From contig CAUJGJ010000397.1 in assembly GCA_963170055.1 (NCBI GenBank), forward strand, positions 7,390,001 through 7,454,000: a stretch of 64,000 nucleotides of DNA. Direction: 5' to 3'. Source of the DNA: Halisarca cf. caerulea. Taxonomy: Eukaryota > Porifera > Demospongiae > Chondrillida > Halisarcidae. Under the pieces are notes generated by a model. It was not told the origin of the DNA. It saw only the letters and a list, made by a program, of their open reading frames with translations, and searched no databases. How positions within the stretch are numbered: position 1 is the first letter of the stretch; every line of letters starts with the position of its first letter. Below, one piece after another: positions 46,601 to 58,895 of the stretch. The translations under genes and the position numbers were made by a program.

Positions 46601-49190
46601 ACAGCAACAGTGAATAGTAATACTCGTCACCGTGACTTTGTGGTGTCATAATGGGTGTTCGAAGACACGCTTGCTTTGTACGAAGTTTGATCCATCCCAG
46701 ATTGCCTTGCAATTGGAATCAAGGCTGAATGTGATGCCCACTGCCGCCCTTAGGTGTGTCATCCCTATATACACTATCATACCATACAGAAAAGTGAGCC
46801 AACGTCATCTTCTCAAATTCTTCTTCCTGTGGTCTTGCAGCATATCTGTCAAATAGTCCAGGTTGAAAGAGATTGGTATCCATGTCATCCAGCTCAAGTA
46901 ACTCGGACCGATTCTTGAGAATCCTTGTTCTCTTTTCAGGAGGAACAGTGTTGACAAAGACAACTTTACGCGACGAATCCTTTAATGGTAAGTGGCACAA
47001 CCGATAGGCTGCTTCTTGGCCACTTAACTGTCTGTGCGAAAGCATAGTGTTTCCCAATTTAGATAATCGTTTTCGAAGTGAAGCATTCGGTGCTAGTGAT
47101 TGAAGGGAATCACTGATAGCCTTCTTCACCTCTTCGCTCTCACCTTTGCACATGTATGAACATATGTAAGATGCTGTCCCATAAACCGATCTAATCAACT
47201 GTATATCCATGTTGGCCTGCCATGCTAAGAGTAGTGGAGCATTGTATGGGTTGATGTTTTCTTCACCATCAGTTCTCCTGAGAATATAGAACCGGGACTT
47301 GTTACCTACATCTTCATTATTCTTGAGACGAGTAATGGACGATAAAGGTTGTGGAAAGTCAAAACGACATTCTTTTGATTTTTTCCTTTTGTCCTTCTTG
47401 ATGCAAGTAGATGTATGATTATGTTTCTGAACTCGAAGAACTACAGACCGCAAGCTGTCCTCACCACATCTTTCTTCTGGAATTCTGGCAGAAATGTAAC
47501 GATCGATAAAGTCAGGAGCTGCCGTTCTTCCCTCTACTGTATCAAGATTAGGGGCATCTTTGATCCACCACAAGGAATGGATGTGTGGAGATCCTCTGAG
47601 TTGAAATTCTACTCTCCAAAAGAAATCCGTTACCTCTCCAATTGGCCTTCCAGATCCCTTTATGATTTCTTTCACTAGGGACTGGAAGCGGTGTTGAAAA
47701 TGGCGTGCTGTGACAACAGGATTGTTTGTCATAAGTGTTCGTCTTTCTTCATTTGACAACTCATCCACTTTGTCTTCAGTCATATATATCCCTTCCACTA
47801 CACCTTGCCAAAACAATCATTAAGTCTTTCCAGTGAAGGTCATCTGCACTAAAAGTGATGAAAAAGGTAGGTGGACCAAGGGTGTGAAGCATAGCAAATA
47901 GTTGTATTCTTGCTGATTGCCAGTAGGCTGTGGTACCCCTAATGTCCTGCATGAAGCTGTAACAATTTTCACGAACATCGGGATTTTCCCCTACTCCAGT
48001 CCTCCGTAAATCTCCTGCTGTCAGCAATTTCTGCTTATTTCCATTTTTCTTTCCACATGTAGGATTTTGAAGGCGAAGAGCAATTGATATGCTATTTTGT
48101 AATTTTATCGCTTCCACAATGTTACATGCCCAGAATATATGATGGGTGTTTGTCCCAGCGTGAATCTTTACTCATTACTCTGGTTTGAAAATAGTCCAAA
48201 GGTGTAATTGAGAATTGTCGATGAGTACCAAATCCATTATTTCCATCGGGATAAAGTGTTGGAAATGCCAAAACCTCAAGTTGTTGCTCGTTAAAGATGC
48301 TCAGTGGAGCACTTGTTATCTTTTCAAGTTGATGCACTGGAAAGGTACCTTCCATCAAAAATTCATTCATTGGCACATCTGGCATCAGAAAGTCACTCCG
48401 TACTACACCTGATTCCTCCATTGTCTCGTCCTGATCATCAGTTGAATCAAAGTTCTCCTCACATTGGTTTGTGATGCTGATACTCTTATAAGCGACATTG
48501 TTTTCCTGTAACCATTTCAATGCTTTCATTACGCGTGTATAACGACAATGATAGTATAATGGTTTGGACTCTTTTAATGAATTCAAAGTTGGTGCCTTTA
48601 TGTACACAATGTCACTGCTGGTAGCTGGTCGTGGAAGTTGATTCAATACATCAGTCATTGGTGATGGAAAGTTGATCACCTGTCCTGTTATTCCTCTTTG
48701 TCCACCACGTGGCAGAAGGACTAACTTCATGAATGGAGCCACACGTGCGATAAGTCGCTCTTCAAGACTGTTTAGCCCTTGAAGTTCTTGAGGTATGGGG
48801 AAACACTCATTCCATTCCATCGTGAAGTACTAGGAACCTTGTTTCTATTCAGTGCTGATACGCACCTATGACAGAACCATTCAGAAGTAACCAATTTAGA
48901 ATTTACATTTTGATGTACAATAAGTTTCTTAGCCTCGTCACATGAGTAAAATGAGCATTCTCTTTGTAACAGAACTTTTGACATGCATAACATGCATGAG
49001 ACGGTCCATCACAAATTGTCTTGAAGAATCTATCCCTGTTTGAGACAATTTGCTTTATAGACTTTGTTAATGGTGTCATCTGCACTTCAGAATTAACCTG
49101 TAGAGATGTCGTTTGTTTTTTTTTCCCTGGCTTGCTTCTTTCTAAGTCTATCTTTCTCCTGTCTTGCTCTTTTTGCTTCCGCAGTCTCAC
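43687..49190 (-). pseudogene. Helentron B: zinc finger - Rep - Pif1 helicase - OTU, with lesions
   Basis: Same domain order as copy C. Lesions in reading order: a frameshift near 48820; loss of TA near 48137 in HPSYI; a frameshift near 47785 (GRDIYD stop); CGA to TGA at 46721-46719 (HIQP*FQLQG); loss of one T near 45661 after FSVT; GAA to TAA at 44082-44080 (RNVDQN*). The catalytic HUH (SPHIHSLWW), Y2 (YICSYMCKGE), Walker A (GGAGTGKS), DEISMV and OTU (GDGNCMYN) motifs are still readable. The zinc-finger part (CDGPSHACYACQKFCYKENA ... WFCHRC) lies at 49100-48840. The product is not expected to be made full length. Confidence 0.85.
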
Positions 49191-49938
49191 CTTCCTGCCA
49201 TCGTCGTTTCCTTTCCTGTTGCTTTTTCTTATTCTTTAACCCGTCATCCCCAGTTTGCTGTTCCCTGGCTTGCTTCTTCCGTAGTTTTTCTTTCTCTAAT
49301 CTTACTTTTTTGGCTTCTTCATTCTCGCCTTCCAGCCATCGCCGCTTCCTTTGTATCTGGCTTTCTTTCCTCTTTAACTCCTCCTCAGGATTAGCATTTT
49401 CCAACATAGTCTTCCTATGCTCTGCCATCTTTGCCAATCTATCTGTACGTTCATCGGCAGATTCATTATCCAATTGCTTCTTTCTGTTTTCCTGCTTAAC
49501 TCTGAGTCTTTTTCCTCGCATTTCATCACTTTCTTTTTCTAATCTTTTACTTTGGTTTGCTGCCAATATTGCCAGCCTCTCGTCACGTTTTTGCATTGTT
49601 TCTTTCTCTAATCTTCTTTTTTGATTTATAGCCAATAATGCCAGCCTCTCATCATGTTCCTGTGGTGTTTCTTTCTCAAATCTTCTCTTTTGATTGATAG
49701 CCAGTAATGCCAGCCTCTCATCATGTTCCTGTGGTGTTTCTTTCTCCAATCTCCTTTTTTGAGTTATGGCCAATGTTCCAAGTCTCTTATCCCGTTCAGT
49801 ATCAGTTTCCAATTTAAGGCGACTTTTCTGCATAGCCTGCATTGCTTTGAGTCGCATATCTCGTTGTTCTACACTCTCCTTCTCTCGATGTTTCCTTTGA
49901 CTTTCAGCAAATTGCTCCAATCTTCTTTTCCTGCACAA
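49093..49938 (-). pseudogene. Helentron B: STPR-like repeat domain
   Basis: The open frame (281 codons) has about eight consecutive 23-residue units. They run from ESVEQRDMRLKAMQAMQKSR through TPQEHDERLALLAINQKRR (twice) to SADERTDRLAKMAEHRK, then a basic coiled stretch rich in Lys/Arg/Glu. Period, conserved Arg-Leu and Glu-Lys positions resemble the STPR repeat known as a DNA-binding domain. It follows the second 2A motif and precedes the zinc finger, so it would form the N-terminus of the large Rep/helicase protein. This part is intact in copy B but joined to broken neighbours. Confidence 0.7.
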
Positions 49939-50051
49939 TCATCTTTACTGGAAGTTTTACTGTCTTGACCTTGCAACATTCCCTTTGTCTTATCACCAAT
50001 AAATGTAGTAGATTCCGATTGGAGACAATGTTCCTTAATTACATCCTGAAT

Positions 50052-50707
50052 GGGTCCAGGATACGCTCGACATCTCCAGCTAAAAGTAATAATAAAAGGA
50101 GTAGTCTTGCGTAAAAATATGAACGTTTCGATAAATATTGTTTGAACATCATCCGGCATGATCTTTTTGCCACTTAAATAAGAACTTGATGCGTCATATT
50201 AATTAGATTTGGACAAATACGTACGACATGATGCAAGTTCAGTTCGAAATGTTGCCTAAAGTTACTTTCGGTCAAATTACAACTCATATTTCGCATACAA
50301 AGGGTACAAAATGGATAGGTCAACACATGATCGAATATGAACATTGAAAGTATGATGAAAAATAGAAACATGAAACACTTCCATTCAGAAATACATGCTT
50401 TAAATTTTGGAACATCAGAAAACCTTTTGGGACCAGGATTCAATTCTACATCCCCAGAAAGTAGTAAATGGAAATAGACTAAACTGTGAAAACTATAATA
50501 CTTTAATGTACAGCCTGTAACTGATAAACAGCTTTTGTGGGCGAAGTTGACTATCAGGCCATGCGGATGAATGTGAACCATGCAAATGGTGCACTTGTGC
50601 TGACTACATACACATTTACAAGTAATACAATATAACTCAGCTACGTATTGTTGCACCAAGATACACTGGTGATTACGTGCACCATAAATCTTGTTAAACA
50701 CTCTACC
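50052..50707 (-). pseudogene. Helentron B: N-terminal segments with two 2A motifs
   Basis: The exon begins after TCTTTTCAG (50708). The first segment is Cys/His-rich (CITCKCVCSQHKCTIC ... HIHPHG) and ends LLLSGDVELNPGP at 50455-50429. The second segment (117 codons) starts with a hydrophobic stretch (FMFLFFIILSMFIFDHVL), then Cys residues and sequons N-M-S, N-L-T and N-M-T, and has a nonsense codon at 50176-50174. It then reads LLLLLLLLAGDVER before a one-base loss inside the second 2A (50077-50052; CGT-A-T-CCT instead of CGT-AAT-CCT). Copy A shows the same order with both motifs whole. The similarity of A and B despite their decay indicates that the double-2A layout is ancestral to this Helentron group. 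Confidence 0.8.
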
Positions 50708-51725
50708 CTGAAAAGAGGAAAATGATGATAATATGTTAAAATTGAACAAATTTTACCTACATAAACTGGCTGCTTAAAAGACTATCAACACAGAAACTAC
50801 ATATCCATGTGTTGTGTGTGTGTGTATGTGTGTGTGTGTGTGGGTGTGTGGGTATTGTGTAAAAGAAAAGGTATGTCAGTGCATATTTGTATTACATATA
50901 AGCACATGTGGAGAGGTTTGTTCTATAAAAGTTGCATTTTTATATATCCTTACATGTACATATGCACGTGTATGTATATGACATTGTGTGACTGTTTAGT
51001 ACAATGTTAAAAGCGAGGTGCAAGGTTCACACCAAAAAGCGCTCATGCCAAAGGAGTGAAAACTCAAACAAAGGGAGCGATTCAATTTCTCCGTGTTGGA
51101 GTAATGTCAAACGTTCTTTAGCATAATTTATGCTGACGTAATTAGCATGTGACAATAGCAGGCTAACGTTTGCCACTTGTTGAGTAGTGTCTATCGATGA
51201 AGAGGTTCACGCCACAAAGGTGACGGTTTTCATTGCCTTATATGCAATTGGTGTTTACGAATCGCTATTATTTTCAGTCTGAGGGACATTGTTGAAGATT
51301 GGATTTGTTACTAGGTCTAAATGTTTATCTTTTAACACAACAATTTGTATTGCGTCAGTATTTTGGTAAGTTATATTACACTCACTATTGCTGCATGTAA
51401 TTGCTTAGTTGGGCTCTTTCTTTACCATTTTCGTTCTTCATTGTGTAGGTACTTCATATGATGACCGAAGGACTATTGTCCTAGCTAATACGCCAAAAAG
51501 TTAACTGTATTGTACTTCTCGTTTCTACAGGAGTTAAAAGCAAACAGTGGATTTTCCAAGAAGGTAAGTCTGTTATCAATACCCTGTGTGATCACTGTAA
51601 ATGAATACGTTTATTCTTTTTGTAGATAACCTTTACATTTTGTATTTCGCTGGCCATACGCGTACGTACTTGTTCGTGAACTCTTTCTTTTGAACATTTC
51701 GGTCTATTTTCTTCAGCATTCAAGT

Positions 51726-51792
51726 TTTTAGGGGCTGCCGCAGGCAGCCCCTATATTGTTTTCATTTGGACTTCCGGTGTGTAACACTCGTC

Positions 51793-51829
<37 letters not shown>

Positions 51830-52084
51830 GGATTTGAAGAAAAGTCTTATAATAGAGAATTTATATAATAGTAATAGAGAAGTATGAATTTATACAGAAA
51901 TGAGTTATAGGAATTGTTTTGAAAACAATTGCCAAATATGGCAATTGTTTTCAAAACAATTGTCCAGTTACAATAAACAGTATGTTCTATGAATGTTCAG
52001 CTGTGCACTTACCCTACAATGCTTTGCAAGTGATTCGAGTGCGTGGGGCGGCAGCCCCCACGAGTTTTTAACTCGAATTACTTG
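51726..52084 (+). mobile_element. Family-1 non-autonomous Helentron, intact reference copy
   Basis: 359 bp from TTTTAGGGGCTGCC to ATTACTTG. Order: perfect 5' hairpin, ACTTCCGG, (AT)n (51794-51826), internal inverted repeat (51913-51961), and a 3' hairpin (52027-52084) with loop GGGGCGGCAGCCCC. The 5' and 3' loops share GGCAGCCCC, consistent with the asymmetric terminal repeats of Helentrons. It is inserted in the 5' region of Helentron B. Confidence 0.8.
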
Positions 52085-53214
52085 TTTTTGCTTTTGTACT
52101 TGTGATTATTTCAAGGATTATGTAAATAAATACCATGCCGTCGAATTTCCGATTTCTTGCTACTGTAATATGGCTATACATTGTGTGTGTTTATACATAT
52201 GCGAGTGTATGGTATTGTGAGTGTTGGTATGTTATTGCCATCTGATATTCTCTATATATGTATACAGACTATAAGGCTGATTTGTTATAAGTGCATGACT
52301 GTGTTTCTTGTACATATAGTACATCTCAGGGTGTGTGTGCACATGTGTACATCTTTCTCTCTGTGTGTGTGTGTGTGTGTGTGTGCATGTGCGTGTACAT
52401 GTCTCAGTGTGTGTGTGCATGTGTACCATGTCTCATGCAGTGTGTTTTGCACACATGTACATTCTCAGTGTGTGTGTGTATTACACGGTGTGTCTTTTGT
52501 ACACATGTGCGTGAGTTTTGTATGTGAGTAAATGTCTCAGTGTTTGTTTTGTACATGTGTACATGTACGTTTCAGTGTGTGTGTGTATACATATACTGTA
52601 ACTTGTGTAAGTATGTGTGTGCAATCCGTGCATGTTTTATGTACGTATATGTTTTTAATTATTTATATGTATAGTATGTGCATGTTTGTGTCCATACATG
52701 TACTATGCTTGAGTATTATATATTAGCCATGAAAGACAATTATTATTCATTTTGAGCAAGATGCAAATGTAATCTTCATTGTACAATTCTTCATTAGCTC
52801 TGTTTATCACATTCCACAATTGACATTTCCAATTTCATTGCAAACTATTTATATTATTAAATGTAAGTTCTCTGTAATTGTCCGTTTTCTATTGAACTAT
52901 TGTACAAATAACTCCACAATCTTGTACATGCAGTATATACACAAACACTAACACTTATTGACACATGCATATACACAAACACACAGACACACAGATACAT
53001 GGTATACACACACAAACACACCCGTACACCCACATCACCCACACAAATACATGGCACACGTACACATAAATTCACAAACTATTGGCAAAAAACATACATA
53101 AACACACATGCATAGTATTATATACACACAAAATGCCATACACACACATAAAACAGACGCCAAGTCAATACATGGATAAAGCATGTACATGACAATGAAC
53201 ACACCACAGGGACA
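52085..53214. other. GT/CA-rich region upstream of Helentron B, no gene recognised
   Basis: GTACATGTCTCAGTGTGTG-type repeats (52320-52570) mirror those at 714-1345. The rest has scattered CA runs (52930-53160). It may be the outer 5' part of Helentron B. No coding frame is supported. Confidence 0.5.
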
Positions 53215-54266
53215 TTATAGTCGGGCTCAGAGATCGGGGATTTTAGGTGACAAAGTACTGGAATTTAAGGAATGTATCACCATACGTCACGATGCGCGGA
53301 TCAGCTGAAGTGAATCGTATTTATACGTCATCAAAAGCCGCACGAAAGTCACACTGAACAGGCAAAACAAGATAATATTAAGACCCAATCCAACTACTGC
53401 TAGACTAGAGTCAACTTGAATTCAAACATTGCCAGAATCACGATTACCAATACGCTGTGGCAAGCCAACGGTTACTCTTTCGTTATTACGCTTAGAGGAC
53501 AACCAGTACACGCCATGAAAAAAACATGAAAGTATCGAGAACTTACCGATAAGACTCGAAGATCGATTGATCAAACCTTCCGCTGAAGACTCGGCGAAAA
53601 GAAGTGTCGACAAAAGACTAAAGTATCCGGCGGATTAGTATCCGCGAGTATCCATGGCATTAATCGTGTACGCGCTTGGTGACGACATTCTACGCATGCG
53701 CAACGTCACAGTTAAATGGTTGCTTGCAACCAAGTTTATAAAAATCGTGGGATCCAGACGTGTAGATGGCCATCATACCCTTCAAAGAAGATATTGTTGG
53801 TTTCTAAATAGTTGTGTAGACGTATATTTGGTGAGCGGAGAAGATATAACCAGGTACGCTAAAGTTGTAACCATTTTAAAGTCTAATTTTCACATTTTTT
53901 TAGCCACAAAAGTACATTTTTTCTTATAAGTGTTTCAGGAAGGATTATATTTTTCCCGCTCACGAATAGCTTATAGAGTAAATTTTTCTCTTTCATCTCA
54001 TACCAATCTTGTAGCTGTTTGTAAGCGTCTACACGTCCGGACATCCACGTTTACTGCAAAACATACAACTTTTTCCGAGCTTGTTTTAGATTTTCTGAAA
54101 AGAGATACATTTATATCTTGTACACTAACGTTTCGATATATAGTCAATGAACATATAACAGATTCGAATAGCTACAAAAATGTTGTTCTAAACTAAAATA
54201 TCCGGTATATTTATAACCGCTTCCAAGCGGCAGCCATTTTTTCTGGTTTTCCCAGCCCGACTATAA
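53215..54266. mobile_element. Segment bounded by 13-bp inverted repeats
   Basis: TTATAGTCGGGCT (53215-53227) is inverted at 54254-54266. No target duplication is evident. Inside, two adjacent plus-strand frames (53654-53929, starting ATGGCATTAATC, and 53930-54196) cover most of the right half. Their products (MALIVYALGDDILRMRN start) match nothing I know, and a donor/acceptor pair between them does not join in phase. I rate this as a possible non-autonomous element only. Confidence 0.4.
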
Positions 54267-54317
54267 CGAGCCCGTGACCTGCAAGCAGCCCATTTATGAT
54301 ATGATGCAGCTATTACA

Positions 54318-54323
54318 TAAAAT

Positions 54324-54365
<42 letters not shown>

Positions 54366-54577
54366 TAAAACCAAATTGTGGTTAAAAGGTCTATAATACT
54401 AGCGATAGCGACACAAACATGCACATGCACATGTGCACACGTAAACACACAAACACACATGAACATATCATATACACATGTACAAACACAAACACAAACA
54501 CTTACATATACATATTGTACATAGTGAACAACATAAGTATAATGTAGTAATGACCACAAACACACACTGTGTACGCA

Positions 54578-54642
<65 letters not shown>

Positions 54643-54855
54643 ACACACACACACACAGAAAGAGAGACAGACAGACAGATACACTAACTACATGCAAACA
54701 TACATATATCTCATATACACACACACATGGAATACCAAATTGTGACTTAAAGGTCAACAACATAAGTATAATGTATTAATGTACATACACAAACACACAC
54801 TGTACACACACTTCACACACACACACACACACACAGTTGCAACAACTACATGCAC

Positions 54856-54902
<47 letters not shown>

Positions 54903-54981
54903 ATAGCACATACAGACAACAAACGTGAATTCCAACCATAAAGTCTACACACAAACATGCACATGTGCAGGCATACGCTCA

Positions 54982-55012
<31 letters not shown>

Positions 55013-55342
55013 TATACATTCTCCACTACTGGAGATAACAACACAAACATGCACATGTGCACACAAATTCACAAACACACACACACACACACACACACGT
55101 ATCATAAACATTTGCAAAACTACATGTACAAACACGTCACACACAAACACACACATATACACAACTACTCACACAGACAACAAAACTAAATTCCAAATAT
55201 CAAGTCTACAAACAAACATGCACATGTGCACACATACACTCACAAATACATACATGATACACCCTTTTCAAATTGTAAACACACACACTTTACACATGTA
55301 CAAAACTACATGTACAAATGAACTGCTTCGCACACCATAAAT

Positions 55343-55392
<50 letters not shown>

Positions 55393-55430
55393 TCATAAAC
55401 ACACATGCACATACACACACACACACACCG
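54318..55430. repeat. CA-rich repeat cluster with GCACATGTGCAC palindromes
   Basis: Alternating (CA)n runs and blocks with ACAAACATGCACATGTGCAC occur at 54412, 54950, 55046 and 55215, giving a tandem arrangement with a period near 100-300 bp. No gene. Confidence 0.85.
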
Positions 55431-55798
55431 CATGTGGGACATGTCCAAAATCTCCCTAATGTGCTAACAAGCTGGAATTTTAGCGAAATCGTTACTAAGA
55501 TGGCTTCGAATCATGTGACATACGCGTGACATTCTATGACATTTTTGTTTAGGAGTAAGCTAGATCGATATCGCTGCATGACAATTCATTGTGCATTTGG
55601 TGCTTTTTAAGCCTTTATCCAAGGAGAAGCAGTGTCTACGTGTATTTGCGTAAGGAGGATCGCGGACTGCAGGAGTTTCAAAATCGGGTGTAATATTACA
55701 GTCAGTCGTAAGTTCAAGGCGTTAGGAATGCTGCATAGAATAGACCCAAATTAATATATCAACTACCCTCTCACCACCTTCAGCTATTCAGTCAACTA

Positions 55799-56009
55799 AG
55801 GTAGAGGGCCCTAAATCCGAACAGTTGTTAATTCCGAACAGGGTATCTCCTAGCCGACACAGAAAGATCTAAGTTTTATTCTTCTATAGCTGTTATGCCC
55901 TGTATTAGTGCTAAGAAATGCTAGGCTAAAATTCCCCCAAGTTTCATTTCTGGGCTCAGGAAAAGCGGTGTTCGGAATTAACAACTGTTCGAAATTAGCT
56001 ACCTCTACC
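55799..56009. mobile_element. MITE with about 45-bp TIRs and TA target
   Basis: AGGTAGAGG ... CGAACAGTTGTTAATTCCGA on the left is inverted on the right, with TA on both sides (TAAGGTAGAGG / CCTCTACCTTA). It is non-coding and resembles the 19683-19926 repeat in design but not in detail. A Tc1/mariner-type mover is likely from the TA duplication. Confidence 0.7.
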
Positions 56010-56595
56010 TTAACTGAAAAGTATACAGAATTCCCAAAATTACCAGCTTCTTGGAATTACCTGCTTTTACCTTACACATTACACATATACACAGAAATAA
56101 ATGTAAAACCAAACATGCCTCATAAAGAACACACACAACAACGTATGCTGTAACCATATGTAGACCTGTAATAACAAAGGTGATTTCTCCCACATAGCCA
56201 CACACATACAGAGACACACACCACCTCTTAATAAAAAGGTTCAACGCTTACGAAGGCACAAATGACCGAAGAATGAGACCCAACGAAAATAATCTGCTGT
56301 ACTAGTCGAGGTAGTATTCTACATGGCCAACGTGCTCTGGCGTACAACAACCTTTGACCCCAATGCATGGTTATGCAACAGTTCCGCCGCAAGCAATAGC
56401 AATAAATACTTGCTTACCATGCTCCGCAGTATGGCGAGACTTTATCAAACCCGAGAAATGCGCTCAGAAACACAGAGAAAGACAAAGAAAATCGAAGGAC
56501 CAGTCGAGAACAGCTTTCCGATGAAGAACAGCTGCAAAATCACTGGAATTCTGTTTCGCGCATTCGCGGTGGCATTTTAGTGAGTGCAAAGGACA

Positions 56596-56662
56596 TAGTC
56601 TGACGTGGCCAGACCCATTCTCGCCGTGTCAAGGAAGGAATGAGTCTGGCTACGTCAGACTA
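56596..56662. repeat. 67-bp palindromic foldback
   Basis: TAGTCTGACGTGGCCAGACC (plus CATTC) pairs with the inverted copy at its right end (two mismatches) around a short CTCGCCGTGTC-type loop. The TAGTCT start and CCAGACCC core recall the TIR of the RecQ element (TAGTCTCATACCCAGACCCA), but the rest differs. Confidence 0.75.
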
Positions 56663-56820
56663 GGTTGGACAATTTACAGGGAACTGTACGGTATTGGTGC
56701 TAATTATCGCGGGGCGTATATTTCGCAATTGACAAACTTGGCTGTAATTCGTGATTTTATTTTCGCAAATGCACCATACTCTACTATTGTATTAGACAAA
56801 CAGTCTCTGTATCTAATAAA

Positions 56821-56882
56821 CAAGTGATTCGAGTTTAAAAAACTTGTGGGCCGCCTACGGCCCTGGAAACTCGAATCACTTG
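56821..56882 (-). repeat. 3'-terminal hairpin of Helentron C
   Basis: CAAGTGATTCGAGTTT pairs with AAACTCGAATCACTTG around GGGCCGCCTACGGCCC. The same stem ends the family-2 non-autonomous elements and the fragment at 421-482, linking them to this coding element. Confidence 0.85.
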
Positions 56883-56950
56883 GAGATCATCCTCACAGAA
56901 TTGAAAGATCCCTGAGTAATGCGTGGCTTTGTGTAGTGATGTATAATTAT

Positions 56951-56998
<48 letters not shown>

Positions 56999-58895
56999 GT
57001 TTTAGCATCAAATAATCCAGACAATATATTGGGATCAGGATCTAGTCAGTTTTATTAATTATAAATGACAGTGACAATTTCAATAAAAGTTAATACGCAT
57101 GCCATTCTGCACTACTATAATAATAGTAGTCCCAGGATGCACCACGAGGAGGTAGGCATGCTTTGCATCCCAGAGGATTGGATTCGTTTTAACTAGGGTC
57201 TGCAAGAGTCCGTAAAACTCCTCCAATCCAAAATAAAAATGGTGCAATAAAATACTATACATATAATGGTACAGGTGTACCTTTGTGTGATCCGCCAGAA
57301 TCACTTAAATGTGTAGCTATAGAATAAAGAACAGAATATACAATGTGATCTTTCAGCAGATCAATACAGTCAGCATGTTATAGTAATATTTTTTCCGTGC
57401 TAAGGTGCACAAGGTATCCAAAATTGGCCACAAGTAGTCAATAGTATGATCATTGTGATCTATGCAAGTCTCCATTGGGCAGTGCAATGTGCATAGCCCA
57501 ATATGTGAGACTATACTAATGTACTGTTTACCATCAAAGGCACTGGAAGTTGTGTACCAAAGGTAGGTACTATGGGAAAAGGTACTGCATACCAATGAAG
57601 GTAGCAAATACCAGAAGAAACGTATACTGCGTACCAATATATGCAGGTACAGGATGTAAAGGGTGATATACTGTGCCATACTTCCCAACCTCTTATAGTT
57701 GTACTCAATTTGCAGAGTGGTGTAAACTGAAGGTTGAGGTGGCACTGACTATCTGTATATGGGGTTCAATGTGTAATGATTAGCCATTTGCCTTTGTTCT
57801 ATGGATGTATAGACATGACTAATATATACTCCCCAATGACATATATTCTTCCCTTATAGGCTATAGGATTGCTTATTAAATGCAAATGGCTCATTACAAG
57901 TGTTGCTCAAACATGGACTCTAAATTTCAACCACCTTATCTATAGGGGCAATAACTACTCTACATGCATTTGCAAGATGCCCTGAATAACTGGACTCTGA
58001 GCAGGGGCGTTGCAAAAGCTGTACAGACTTCGAGTCTGCATGGAAATGTAGTCTAATTGCATAAAAATTCAGTTTTGATTTCTATCTAATTTGCTTAGGT
58101 TAGACTATCACGTTCAACAATAATACATTGTTGACCAAGAGGTGCTTCACAAAACATGAAAGCTAAAGAATGCCATCAAGAGCTATTCATTCATGGATGG
58201 CTTCGTGCATAACAGCAACATGCTGTTACTTTAATAGTAGCATAAGATTAGTGGTTTCCTAATATTTAATAGTTTGTATTTCTTTTTAGACGAAACGCAT
58301 TTAAAATGCTAATCTTATGCTTTTGATTCAGTTCAACAATATTTAATGTTGTTGTCAATAGTGCTTCGCTGACGAGGAAGCGGTCATTACCATCACAGAT
58401 TATTTTATAATTTTTGAATGGATGGTGTCGTGTGTAGCAGCGATACGTGCTCCTACATTCAAAGTAGCATAAAACTTATGCATAACCTTTCACACTGGGT
58501 GATATATGATGACAATTTTGTCATCGTGGGGAGAACCTATGTATGTATCTAAGAATCTAAGAATTATTCTAGTTTGGCCTATGGTTGATTTTTTTTATAA
58601 TAGTATTTACTATCCAAGTTTTTATTTGGGCATATTAGTTATCCCGCATATACACTTCAACAGCAATTTTAACATTTCTAACTACAAAAAGAAGATTTTA
58701 TTGATTGCCTTCATACATGAAATAATATAGGGAGCATGCACGTTCTGGCCCCTATATGATTTCAGTTATGAAGCGTCATATGAGGAACGAATCAAATTTT
58801 GATATTCTTTGGAAACATGAGGCGAAAGTATAAGTTGCAAATAATTACAAAATATAATTACATGTGCATAAACACAGTCCTCAATACAATAATTA

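Larger units (their letters stand above)
41626..51725 (-). mobile_element. Helentron copy B, coding but pseudogenised
   Basis: The 3' end is the hairpin at 41626-41688 (stem AAGTAATTCG.. / ..CGAATCATTT, imperfect, loop GGCCGCCTACAGCCC), followed inward by about 2 kb of non-coding DNA nearly identical to copy C (56821-58890). The coding part runs 50707-43687. The 5' non-coding part matches Helentron A at least to 51720, where a family-1 element is inserted; the true 5' end is further right and not resolved. Element length is about 10 kb. Compared with copy C it has at least seven inactivating changes. Confidence 0.85.

Noticed and set aside
53654..54196. Two-exon host gene
   Set aside because: The only donor/acceptor pair seen does not keep the reading phase and no homology is recognised; kept only as content of an inverted-repeat segment.
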